DNA of 64,000 nucleotides from Mycobacteroides saopaulense (GTDB lineage Bacteria; Actinomycetota; Actinomycetes; Mycobacteriales; Mycobacteriaceae). Location of the stretch: the NCBI RefSeq assembly GCF_001456355.1, contig NZ_CP010271.1, positions 4,092,001 through 4,156,000 on the forward strand, written 5' to 3'. Position 1 is the stretch's first letter. Every line of letters starts with the position of its first letter. Positions 1-8,900 of this stretch are shown here, piece by piece. The notes beneath the pieces were generated by a model that was not told the DNA's origin, ran no database searches, and worked only from the letters and a program-made list of their open reading frames with translations. The translations under genes and the position numbers were made by a program.

Positions 1-139
1 CATCTGGCTACAGGCACAGGGAGCCAGCACCCACACACCGATATCGCGGGGCCGACTGATGCTCGGCTTCGCGTTGCTTCCCACAACTCTCGTAGGCGCC
101 GCGCTGGTGGCGCTGTTCCGGGTGTACTGCACGTTCTGA
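1..139 (+). CDS. 3' end of a membrane protein (partial)
   Basis: An open frame enters from the left edge and ends with TGA at 137-139. The visible 45 residues end in a hydrophobic stretch (about MLGFALLPTTLVGAALVALF) followed by a short polar tail RVYCTF. This fits the last transmembrane helix of an integral membrane protein, perhaps a transporter. Too little is present to name a family. The stop lies 50 bp before the DoxX gene on the same strand. Confidence 0.5.
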   Translation, partial: IWLQAQGASTHTPISRGRLMLGFALLPTTLVGAALVALFRVYCTF

Positions 140-189
140 CACCCAGCGGCGCCACACCACATTCGTCGACCGCATATCAGGGAGAGCTC

Positions 190-615
190 ATGAACGTTCA
201 GCGCGCCGGGCAGATAGCGCGATGGGTCATTCCCACGGGCGCCCGCCTCGTGTTCGGGGTCATCTTCTTGCTTGAGGGAACCCAGAAGATCTTTGGCTGG
301 TGGAGCGGATCCCCCACCGGTTCCGGACACCCCGAGCCGTTCCTCACCTGGCCGTACTGGTGGGCCGGCGTGTTCGAGCTGGTATTGGGCGTCATGGTGA
401 CGGTGGGACTGTGGACCCGAGTGTCGGCGGTCCTGGCGGCCGGAATGATGGCCTACGCGTACTTCTTCGAACACCTGCCGGTGCATTGGGAGCCCATGCA
501 AAACGGCGGGGCCTTCGCGGCGACCTTCTGCTGGGGGTTCCTGCTGCTGGCGCTGACCGCCGATGACGCGCGACTATCCGTGGACCGGCTGCTCGCTCGT
601 CGCACTCAGCGGTGA
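190..615 (+). CDS. DoxX family membrane protein
   Basis: 141 residues with four hydrophobic segments and the DoxX hallmark near the first helix (RLVFGVIFLLEGTQKIFGWW). The length is typical of the family. DoxX proteins are small inner-membrane proteins linked in mycobacteria to thiol and oxidative-stress systems; the substrate here is unknown. The ATG is preceded by AGGGAGAGCTC, a good ribosome site. The gene converges on the IniB-like gene with a 19 bp gap. Confidence 0.8.
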   Translation: MNVQRAGQIARWVIPTGARLVFGVIFLLEGTQKIFGWWSGSPTGSGHPEPFLTWPYWWAGVFELVLGVMVTVGLWTRVSAVLAAGMMAYAYFFEHLPVHWEPMQNGGAFAATFCWGFLLLALTADDARLSVDRLLARRTQR

Positions 616-634
616 ACCGGCGACCTAGTCGTCG

Positions 635-1264
635 CTAGAACTGGTCGAGTCCGGGATCGTGGTCGATTCCCGGGTGATGCCCCAGATCGCCGTGATCGAA
701 GAACGGATCCTGCAGGCCGGAATCGACAGATCCTGACGTGGCCGCATCTGCGATGAAGTGCCCGGGCTCGAACCCGGCATCGGGGGTCTGCAGCGGCGCC
801 TGGAACTGATCGATCGCCGAAACCGCGCTATCCGCCGACGGACCGAACTGATCGGGGAGGGTGATCGCGTCCTGACGCGCCCCCAGATCCGAGACCGCGT
901 TGGTCGCGGTGTGCAGGCCCGCGTCCAGGCTCGGGTCGTGCGTCGGCGCGGTGAACGGTGAGTCGAACGCCTCGAAGGCACGAGTCGCGGCGCCGGTGGC
1001 CCAAATGTTGTCGGCCGGAAGCGCCGTATGCAATGCCTGCGTCAGATCACCTGCGGCCGGGTTGGCGGCGAGCTGCGATGCCTGTGCGCCCAGGGCCGTC
1101 GGGATCGACTCGCTGACCACCGGGATCAGCGCGGAAACATCTGCCGGTTGAACCCCGTCCAGATGTGCGTCGGCAATGACTTGCTCGGGATTGGCCGCGT
1201 ACTGCGCGGCCATATCCTGGTCACGGACCAGCGCCATGACGAAATCCAACAAGTTATTGCCCAT
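635..1264 (-). CDS. IniB N-terminal domain-like protein
   Basis: 209 residues. The first 60 or so (MGNNLLDFVMALVRDQDMAA, then a helical stretch with PADVSALIPVV) resemble the N-terminal domain of IniB, the isoniazid-inducible mycobacterial protein. The remainder is Ala/Asp/Gln-rich and ends in a His/Asp-rich segment (HGDLGHHPGIDHDPG). It lacks the long Gly-rich middle of M. tuberculosis IniB. No signal peptide or TM segment is visible. It is divergent from the Hsp70-like gene, and the IniR-like regulator lies one gene away, so it is probably part of an ini-type envelope-stress module. Function unknown. Confidence 0.65.
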   Translation of the reverse strand: MGNNLLDFVMALVRDQDMAAQYAANPEQVIADAHLDGVQPADVSALIPVVSESIPTALGAQASQLAANPAAGDLTQALHTALPADNIWATGAATRAFEAFDSPFTAPTHDPSLDAGLHTATNAVSDLGARQDAITLPDQFGPSADSAVSAIDQFQAPLQTPDAGFEPGHFIADAATSGSVDSGLQDPFFDHGDLGHHPGIDHDPGLDQF

Positions 1265-1325
1265 GTCTGCGATGGTAGGAGCCGCCTGTTCCTCCTGCTA
1301 CGGGGAGCGACCCGTTGCCCATCGG

Positions 1326-1394
1326 TACCCCATTGGGGGACGCACGTTAGGGGATGTCTCCTCATTAGGGGGTGTGACGACCGTCATCCCCTAC
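1326..1394. promoter_or_regulatory. Repeat cluster in the iniB-like/Hsp70-like divergent promoter
   Basis: The divergent intergenic region contains TTAGGGGATGT (1347-1357), TTAGGGGGTGT (1365-1375, 18 bp downstream), the inverted copy CATCCCCTA (1385-1393), and a CCCC-ATT-GGGG dyad (1328-1338). Four related G-run elements within 70 bp look like a multi-site regulator target. The IniR-like protein encoded nearby is the obvious candidate, which is inference. Confidence 0.5.
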
Positions 1395-1445
1395 TGTTGG
1401 GCTGCGGGGTGAAACGTCACGGCACCGCAGAACGAACGGATAGGT

Positions 1446-3272
1446 ATGGCCAACGCACTGGGACTGTCGATCGGCGCCACTCAACTGGTGGCGACACCCG
1501 ACGATCCACAGAGCCAACCCGTCGTGCGCAGCTCGATTCTGACCCTGCATGAGGACGGTCCGCCCGAGGTCGGGCTGCCCAGCCACCCCGGGTTGACGCT
1601 CACCGGGTTCGTCGGCCGAGTCGGGGACCCGGTGGGCATCGTGGCAGCGGACGGATCGGTGCACCGCGCTGAGTGGGCACTGACCGAGGCGATGCGCGTG
1701 CTGATCGCCGACGCCGCGTCCACCGCGAACTTCACCGCACCGCCCGTCCTGTCCGCCTCGGTCCCCGCGCACTGGAGCCCGCAGACCATCAGCACCCTGC
1801 GGGACGCCATAGACCGTGTACCCGCCCTTGCTCCGGGCGGCAGACAGTTGAAGCTGATCCCCGATACGCGCGCCGCCCTGGAGTCGTTGGCCGCGGGACC
1901 GGGGACCCCCGATCGCGGCGTCGTGGTGGTGTGCGATCTCGGCGGCTCGGGCAGCAGCATCACACTGGCCGATGCCGCCCGCGGGTTCCAGCAGATCGGC
2001 CAGACTGTCCGATTCGTCGAGTTCTCCGGCCAACAGATCGACCAGATGCTGCTGACGCAGGTGCTCACCGATCTGAACCAGGACCCGGAGGGCACCACCT
2101 CGGTAGGCGCGCTGACCAGGCTGCGCGATCAGTGCCGTCTGGCCAAGGAACGGCTCTCCGGAGAAACCACGACCTCGGTACCGGTGCAGCTACCCGGCAT
2201 AGCCTCGGACGTCCGGCTCACCCGCACCGAGCTCGAAGACCACCTGCGTGCACCGTTGTCCAAGCTGATCAACGCCATTCAGGACACCGTGGAGCGCAAC
2301 GGAATTCATCCGGCGCACATCGCCGCGGTCGCCTCCGTGGGCGGCGGGGCAAGCATTCCGCTTGTCACCCAACAGCTTTCCGAGCGGATGCGGGTTCCTG
2401 TCATCACCGGGCCGCAGCCGCAACTGGCGGCAGCCCGTGGCGTGGCGCTGCTCGCCACCCGGCCAGACCTACCACCACAGGACGCCACTGCGATGCGACC
2501 GGTCGAGCAACCGCGGGGCGATGCCACCATGATGCGCCCGGCGCCGACGGGCACCGGGACCTTTGCCGCTCCGGTGGCCGCTGCCGCCAATGACGAGCCG
2601 GAATTGGCTTGGTCTCAAGATGATTCAGCCCCGGACCTGGCTCCTCTGCAGGAAACGGGATACCAGAGCGGATACACCGTCGACCTGGACGACGAGTATC
2701 AAGGCCCCACCGAAGCCACCACCGCCCGCCCCGACCTCCAGTTCAGTCACGATCCGTACGCGGCCGAAGACGACTACGACGACTACCCACCGCTGCCCTG
2801 GTATCGGCGACCCCTGGTGTGGTTCATCGCCGCGGCAGCCGTCGCCGGTATCGCCTTCACCGGCATGATGGTCTCGCTGACCAGCAGTGAATCACCGGCC
2901 CCGGCCACTACGACGCCGAGTGTCAACGTGGTGCCGAGCACGGGCGACGCGCCGACCGAGCCACCGCCGTCGCCCGAACCCCCACCGCCGCCGCAGACCC
3001 ACACAGTGACGCAGTCGGTGCAGCCGCCACCGCCGTCCCCGGAGCCGCCACCCCCTCCGCCGCCGACCACGACCACAACAACGACGACAACACCGCCGAC
3101 GACAACAACAACCACCACGACCACAACAACGACTACGACCACCACGACACCGCCGACGACGACCACCACCCAGCCGACGACCACGACGACCCAGCCCGCC
3201 TCGACGTCCACCTCGCGCCCGGCGATCACGATCCCGGGATTGCCCCCGATCCCGATCGGTCCGCGCAACTGA
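1446..3272 (+). CDS. Membrane-anchored Hsp70-like (actin-fold) protein
   Basis: 608 residues. Residues 1-340 are a divergent Hsp70/actin-fold head: the first strand pair is ALGLSIGATQLVAT, and a phosphate-2-like loop VVVVCDLGGSGSSITLADA lies near residue 160. A disordered acidic linker follows. A single TM segment occurs at about 456-478 (PLVWFIAAAAVAGIAFTGMM), then a Pro-rich and long poly-Thr/Pro tail ending in PAITIPGLPPIPIGPRN. The head should be cytoplasmic and the tail outside. ATP binding is expected but unproven because the head is diverged. GGATAGGT precedes the ATG. The next gene follows immediately and may be translationally coupled. Confidence 0.75.
   Translation: MANALGLSIGATQLVATPDDPQSQPVVRSSILTLHEDGPPEVGLPSHPGLTLTGFVGRVGDPVGIVAADGSVHRAEWALTEAMRVLIADAASTANFTAPPVLSASVPAHWSPQTISTLRDAIDRVPALAPGGRQLKLIPDTRAALESLAAGPGTPDRGVVVVCDLGGSGSSITLADAARGFQQIGQTVRFVEFSGQQIDQMLLTQVLTDLNQDPEGTTSVGALTRLRDQCRLAKERLSGETTTSVPVQLPGIASDVRLTRTELEDHLRAPLSKLINAIQDTVERNGIHPAHIAAVASVGGGASIPLVTQQLSERMRVPVITGPQPQLAAARGVALLATRPDLPPQDATAMRPVEQPRGDATMMRPAPTGTGTFAAPVAAAANDEPELAWSQDDSAPDLAPLQETGYQSGYTVDLDDEYQGPTEATTARPDLQFSHDPYAAEDDYDDYPPLPWYRRPLVWFIAAAAVAGIAFTGMMVSLTSSESPAPATTTPSVNVVPSTGDAPTEPPPSPEPPPPPQTHTVTQSVQPPPPSPEPPPPPPPTTTTTTTTTPPTTTTTTTTTTTTTTTTTPPTTTTTQPTTTTTQPASTSTSRPAITIPGLPPIPIGPRN
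3060..3200 (+). repeat. Thr-codon microsatellite (poly-Thr/Pro tail)
   Basis: About 140 bp of ACC/ACG/ACA triplets with short CCG interruptions encode the Thr-rich extracellular tail of the Hsp70-like protein. Gains or losses in triplets would keep the frame, so tail length may vary between strains. Such Thr/Pro tracts are typical O-mannosylation targets in mycobacteria; modification here is inferred. Confidence 0.8.
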
Positions 3273-3346
3273 ACGCCGCTCGCGACAACGGACTCTCCGG
3301 GACGTTCGACGGAATCGCCTCGGCGATAACGACTATCAGCCAGAGG

Positions 3347-5743
3347 TTGGCCGCGGGCGGCGCCGTCAAGGTACTCGTCAGCGGCACGGCGGGCAGCGGC
3401 AAGACATCGGTATTGACCGGCGTTCGCGAAACGTTGAGCAATGCCGGCTCGCTGCCCGTCAACCACGTTCCCGAGCAGCTGTCCGCCGGGCGCTCCGGCC
3501 CGTTCGTCATCGACGATGCCGAATCGCTGACCGCCCGCCAGCTCGACATGGTGCGCATGGTGGTGGAGAGCGATCCGGCGGCCGTCGTCGTGGTGGCCGC
3601 GACGCCCCGACGCAATCCGGCTCTGCGCGCCCTTTTTCAGGCATTGGAACGCGAATCACCCTCGATCACACTGCATCCCGTCAACGCTGGCGATATCGCC
3701 CGGCTGTCCCCGTACGCAGCCGGCCACGCCGACGAGATCGCCGCCGCCACCGGCGGAAACCTTGCACTGGTCGCTACGGCCGTCGATCATCTGGGCGAGA
3801 CCGATCCACTCGAATCCGCCTTGCGCGCCATCGATTCCCGCATCGATGACCGGCTGCGCCGGTTGTCCCCACCGACACTGTCGACCGCCCTGTTGATGTC
3901 ACTGGATGCGGGCATCGGCGCATCGGATATCGCTACGGCACTGTCTCTTTCCGATGCAGAAGAGCTGGTCGACGAGGCATTGGCGAGCGGACTTGTTCCC
4001 GGCCCAGGCCAGACCGCATTCGCGGCAAGGGTGCATGGTTGCGCCGCCCGCCTGCTGGGAGCGGCCCGGCATCTCGATCTTGAGCGCTCCCTGCTGCGCA
4101 CGCAACTTCAGGCCGGCTCGGTGTCTGCCGATTTGGCCTTGGCCCTGGTGGCACATGGATTACGAGATCAAGAGATCGCCGGGCTGCTATCAGATTGGGC
4201 GGCAACCGAATCCGATCCGCTTGGGGCGGTCGACCTGTACCGGGCCGCGCTGGCCGCGGGCGCCGAGCCTGGCCCGCTTCGGGTGCCGCTGGCCGAATCC
4301 CTAGCTCGCACGGGCGACCTGGCCGCTGCCGCCGCACAGGCCGATGAGGTGCTGACCTCTGCCGACCCGGCCCATCGGGCCGCTGCCGTACGCATCGCGG
4401 CGGCTATCGCCTGTCACAACGGTGACTCCGGCCAGGCCGCCGCGTTGTACGGCTGGTTGGGTTCGGATATGGACGGCTCGACCGCTCTGGCCGCGGCGCC
4501 TGTATTCGTCGGTACCGGCCAGCTGGCAAATGCACGAAAGTCCTTGGAAGACAGTGCAGGAGCCCCGCCTACCACGGCGGCTACCGCCCTGCGCAATGCC
4601 GCCATGGGTGTCATCGCGTCCGTTGAGGGCCGCAGCCAAGAGGCGTTGTCACTCCTGGGACAGGCAGTCACCCAGCAGCCCTCCGCGTCGGCGTTCGCCC
4701 CCGATAGCACCGTCGCCCTGGCGGCGTTGGCCATGCTGCACAACGGTGACACCGCGCGCGCCCGCAGCATTCTCACCGATGCGATCCGCGCCGATCGACC
4801 GCACGACGTGTTCGGCGTACGACACCGGCTGCTGGTGGCCTGGATCGCCATGTTGTCCGGCGACCTGACCGGAGCCGAGCAGTGGCTGCCGGTGGCCGAT
4901 GCCGACCTGTCCCGGCGCGACCGCCTGTTCGCCGAGTCGCTGCGCACCGGCATCGCACGGCGCCATGGAGACACCGGTCCCCTGCGCCAGCATTGGCAGG
5001 CCGCCATGGACGCGCTGTCGGCGTACTCGATCGATCTCTACACGCTGCTCCCGGTCGGCGAGCTGTGGGTGGCTGCCGCACGGCTGCGCACCCTGGATGC
5101 CATGACGCACCACCTGGACCGCGCCTTCGCGGTGCTGGCGCAGCTCGGCGATCCGATCTCCTGGGCGGCACCGCTGCGGTGGGCGGGCGTCCATGCCGCG
5201 ATCCTGACCAATGCGCCGGAGAACCTCGCCCCGCACGGGCAGGCGCTCGCCGCGGCCGCGGGACCCAGCCCCTACGCCCGCACCCTGGCGACCGCCGGGC
5301 GCACCTGGCTGCGGGTGCTCGCCAATCAGGTGGACGGGGCGGAGGTGGACGGCGCCGCACGGATGCTGGCCGACACCGGCCTGGGCTGGGATGCCACCCG
5401 CTTGGCCAGCCAGGCCGCCCTGCACGCAAACGACCCGAAGGTGGCCGCCGCAATGCTCGCACTGGCCCGCGATCTGCGGGCCCCGTCCACCACAACGGAG
5501 GACGACGGCGGCAAGACCCAGTCGCCCGCGGCGGCACATGCACCGGCATCCACGCGTCTGTCCGATCGCGAACGCGAGGTCGCCGAGCTGCTGTTACGTG
5601 GGCTTCCCTATCGCGATATCGGTGCGCAGCTGTTCATTTCGGCCAAGACCGTGGAGCATCACGTCGCGCGTATTCGTCGTCGCCTCGGCGCCGAATCGCG
5701 GTCCGACATGTTCTCGATGTTGCGGGCGATCTTGGCCTCATAA
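3347..5743 (+). CDS. iniR: IniR-like AAA/LuxR-type transcriptional regulator
   Basis: 798 residues from TTG at 3347. The N-terminus has a P-loop (VSGTAGSGKTSV) and a Walker B-like FVIDDAES, followed by a long helical-repeat middle and a C-terminal LuxR helix-turn-helix (LSDREREVAELLLRGLPYRDIGAQLFISAKT). The order matches Rv0339c/IniR, a large regulator of the isoniazid-inducible genes. The frame stays open upstream to at least 3269, where CTG overlaps the preceding TGA as CTGA; an 824-residue product from there would be nearer the recalled length of Rv0339c (about 832). No ATG or GTG exists between 3269 and 3347. It is probably the regulator of the two genes upstream. Confidence 0.75.
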   Translation: MAAGGAVKVLVSGTAGSGKTSVLTGVRETLSNAGSLPVNHVPEQLSAGRSGPFVIDDAESLTARQLDMVRMVVESDPAAVVVVAATPRRNPALRALFQALERESPSITLHPVNAGDIARLSPYAAGHADEIAAATGGNLALVATAVDHLGETDPLESALRAIDSRIDDRLRRLSPPTLSTALLMSLDAGIGASDIATALSLSDAEELVDEALASGLVPGPGQTAFAARVHGCAARLLGAARHLDLERSLLRTQLQAGSVSADLALALVAHGLRDQEIAGLLSDWAATESDPLGAVDLYRAALAAGAEPGPLRVPLAESLARTGDLAAAAAQADEVLTSADPAHRAAAVRIAAAIACHNGDSGQAAALYGWLGSDMDGSTALAAAPVFVGTGQLANARKSLEDSAGAPPTTAATALRNAAMGVIASVEGRSQEALSLLGQAVTQQPSASAFAPDSTVALAALAMLHNGDTARARSILTDAIRADRPHDVFGVRHRLLVAWIAMLSGDLTGAEQWLPVADADLSRRDRLFAESLRTGIARRHGDTGPLRQHWQAAMDALSAYSIDLYTLLPVGELWVAAARLRTLDAMTHHLDRAFAVLAQLGDPISWAAPLRWAGVHAAILTNAPENLAPHGQALAAAAGPSPYARTLATAGRTWLRVLANQVDGAEVDGAARMLADTGLGWDATRLASQAALHANDPKVAAAMLALARDLRAPSTTTEDDGGKTQSPAAAHAPASTRLSDREREVAELLLRGLPYRDIGAQLFISAKTVEHHVARIRRRLGAESRSDMFSMLRAILAS

Positions 5744-5771
5744 GTGCGAGAAAGCTCACCCGATTGGCGGG

Positions 5772-5790
5772 TTAGGTAAGCCTGACTAGG
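5772..5790 (+). promoter_or_regulatory. Possible IdeR/DtxR iron box
   Basis: TTAGGTAAGCCTGACTAGG matches 13 of 19 positions of the classical IdeR operator consensus, with the left half (TTAGG) and central GCCT intact and the right half degenerate. It lies 115-133 bp upstream of the Fe-S protein gene, which makes iron control plausible but unproven. Confidence 0.4.
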
Positions 5791-5835
5791 ACTTTCGACC
5801 CTGGCAATGCGACGATGACCTCGCATCTGGCACAA

Positions 5836-5876
5836 GTTACCCGCGAGTAACATTACTCTTGTTACTGACGAGTAAC
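5836..5876. promoter_or_regulatory. Two tandem 16-bp palindromes (operator pair)
   Basis: GTTACCCGCGAGTAAC (5836-5851, 7 of 8 base pairs symmetric) and GTTACTGACGAGTAAC (5861-5876, 6 of 8) share the consensus GTTACTCG-CGAGTAAC, with centres 25 bp apart. They end 28 bp before the GTG start of the Fe-S protein. The symmetry and spacing suggest a dimeric repressor of TetR type binding twice. The cognate regulator is not identifiable here. Confidence 0.65.
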
Positions 5877-5904
5877 TTCTCGGGACCGGGAGGTCAGCAC
5901 CACC

Positions 5905-8900
5905 GTGAGTACCGCGACGATCATTCTCGGAATCATCGGCGTCACCTACAGCCTGATTGCCTGGGGCTCATTCGGTAGCGGCGTCGTGAAAATGCTCCGC
6001 GTCATCCTGTCCGGTCAGCCAGACGGCACCCGCTGGCGCCCGATCGTCCCACGCGTCAAGACCGTCATCGTCGAGGTCGTCGCGCACACCCGGATGAACA
6101 AGTTTCGCACCGTGGGCTGGGCCCACTGGCTGGTGATGGTCGGCTTCCTCGGCGGCTTCCTGCACTACTTCGAGTCCTACGGCCAGACCTTCAACCCGGA
6201 ATTTCACTGGCCATTTTTCGGCGCATCCTTCGCCTGGGAACTCTGGATCGAATTTCTCGGCGTCGGCACCATTGTCGGCATCGTCACTTTGATAGTCATT
6301 CGCCAGCTGAACCACCCCCGCAAGCCCCAACGCCTGTCTCGTTTCGGCGGTTCCAACTTCATCGCCGCTTACACAATCGAAATGGTCGTGCTCAGCGAAG
6401 GCCTGGGCATGCTGCTGGTGAAGTCCGCCAAGATCGCGACTTACCACCACACCAACCCGTACTCCGACCCAGTAAGCAGCCAAGTAGCCAAGCTGCTGCC
6501 GGCGAGCCCGCTTATGGTCTCGGCGTTTTCTTTGTCCGTGATGTTTTTCGGCGGCCTGTTCCTGCTGCTGGTCGGGCGCAAGCTGGTCTGGGGTGTGGCC
6601 TGGCACCGTTTCGCGGCCTTCTTCAACATCTACTTCAAGCGCAACGCCGACGGCTCCGTCGCGCTGGGTGCGGCCAAGCCGATGATGTCCGGCGGCAAGG
6701 TGCTGGAGATGGAGAGCGCCGACCCCGATGTCGACGCGTTCGGTGCCGGCAAGGTCGAAGACTTCAGCTGGAAAGACCTGCTGGACATCACCACCTGTAC
6801 CGAGTGCGGCCGCTGCCAGAGCCAGTGCCCCGCCTGGAACACCGGTAAGCCGCTGTCACCCAAGCTGCTCATCACCTCGCTGCGTGACCACACCTACGCC
6901 AAGGCCCCCTATCTCCTGGCCGGCGAGGACAAGTCCAAGCTGAGCGAGGCGCAGGCCGCCGAGGGCGAACGCCAACTCGTCGGCGGCGAGGGTGCCGTGA
7001 TCGATCACGAGGTGCTGTGGAGCTGCACCACTTGCGGCGCCTGCGTCGAGCAGTGCCCCGTCGACATCGAGCACGTCGACCACATCATCGACATGCGCCG
7101 ATACCAGGTGCTCATCGAGTCGGAGTTCCCCGGCGAGCTTGCGGGCCTGTTCAAGAACCTGGAGAACAAGGGCAACCCGTGGGGCCAGAACGCCAAGGAC
7201 CGCCTCAACTGGATCGAAGAAGTCGACTTCGACGTCCCGGTGTTCGGCCAAGACGTGGACAGCTTCGCCGACTTCGAGTACCTGTTCTGGGTTGGCTGCG
7301 CGGGTGCCTACGAGGACCGTGCCAAGAAGACCACCAAGGCCGTGGCGGAGCTGCTGGCCCTGGCCGGAACGAAGTTCCTGGTGCTTGGCGCCGACGAGAC
7401 CTGCACGGGTGACTCTGCCCGCCGCGCCGGCAACGAATTCTTGTTCCAGCAGCTGGCCATGCAGAACATCGAGCTGCTCAATTCGGTGTTCGAGGGCGTC
7501 GAGCAGAAGCAGCGCAAGATCGTGGTGACCTGTGCCCACTGCTTCAATGCACTCGGCAACGAGTACCCGCAGGTCGGCGGCGACTACCAGGTGGTGCACC
7601 ACACCCAGCTGCTCAACCGCCTGGTGCGCGACAAGAAGCTGGTCCCGGTCGCCCCGGTCTCGCAGGACGTCACCTATCACGATCCGTGCTACCTGGGCCG
7701 CCACAACAAGGTGTACACCGCGCCGCGTGAGCTGATCGGGGCCTCGGGTGCGGCGATCACCGAAATGCCCAGGCACGGTGAGCGTTCCATGTGCTGTGGC
7801 GCCGGTGGCGCTCGCATGTGGATGGAAGAGCAGCTGGGCAAGCGCATCAACATCGACCGTGTCGACGAAGCCCTGGCCACCCCGGCCTCCAAGATCGCCA
7901 CGGGCTGCCCGTTCTGCCGCGTGATGCTGACCGACGGTGTGACCGCGCGCGACGACTCCGCCGCCGTGGAGGTCGTCGACGTCGCGCAGCTTCTCCTTGA
8001 ATCCGTGGGCCGTACCGACGACGTCCGGAAGGCGTTGCCCGCCAAGGGCACCGCTGCTGCGGCCGCTGCGGAAAAGGCGGCGACAAAGGCAGCGGAACCC
8101 GAACCCGTCGTCGCCGAAGAAGAAGAGCCGATCACCGAAACGGCCGCAGCCCCCGAGACCGCCACTGCGGAAGTGAAGCCGGTGTCGGGCCTGGGCATGG
8201 CCACCGGCGCCAAGCGACCGGGAGCCAAGAAAGCAGCGGCCCCTGCGGCCAGCTCGGCGGAAGCCGCCGCTGCCCCGGCCGCACCCGTCAAGGGCTTGGG
8301 CATGGCCACTGGCGCTAAGCGACCCGGCGCCAAGAAGTCGGACGCCCCCGCAGCCGCCCCCAGCACGGCGGAGGCAGCACCCTCCGCACCGGCGGCACCG
8401 GTCAAGGGCTTGGGCATGGCCACCGGGGCCAAACGACCCGGCGCCAAGAAGGCCGCCCCTGCTGCCGCGGCACCGGCGACCGAGACGGCATCCGAGGCAC
8501 CAGCGGCTCCTGCTGCCCCCGTGCCGCCCGTCAAGGGCCTGGGTATGGCGTCCGGCGCCAAACGACCCGGCACCAAGAAGGCCGCCCCGGCAGCATCGGC
8601 TCCCGTCCCTGCGGCAGCAGAGCCTGAGACTGCTGCACCGGCCGCTCCGGAGACGCCGTCGGCTCCTGCTGCCGCCACACCAGAGCCCCCGGTCAAGGGT
8701 CTCGGCATTGCCACCGGCGCGCGCCGCCCCGGCGCCAAGAAGGCAGCTCCCCCGGCTGCCGCCGCTCCTGCCCCGGAAGCAGCTCCGGAACCCGAGCAGC
8801 CCGCCGCGGCACCGGAACCGGCTGCACCCGCACCCGCAGCGAAGGAAGAGGCGCCTGCGGCGCCGGAGCCCCCGGTCAAGGGCCTGGGCATGGCCCCGGG

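Noticed and set aside
3060..3200. Regular repeats as a CRISPR array
   Set aside because: They are Thr codons within a coding sequence, with no spacers and no cas genes.
5756..5772. ACCCG-attgg-CGGGT as terminator of the IniR-like gene
   Set aside because: The stem is only five base pairs with no T-run, and it overlaps the iron-box-like site; too weak to call.
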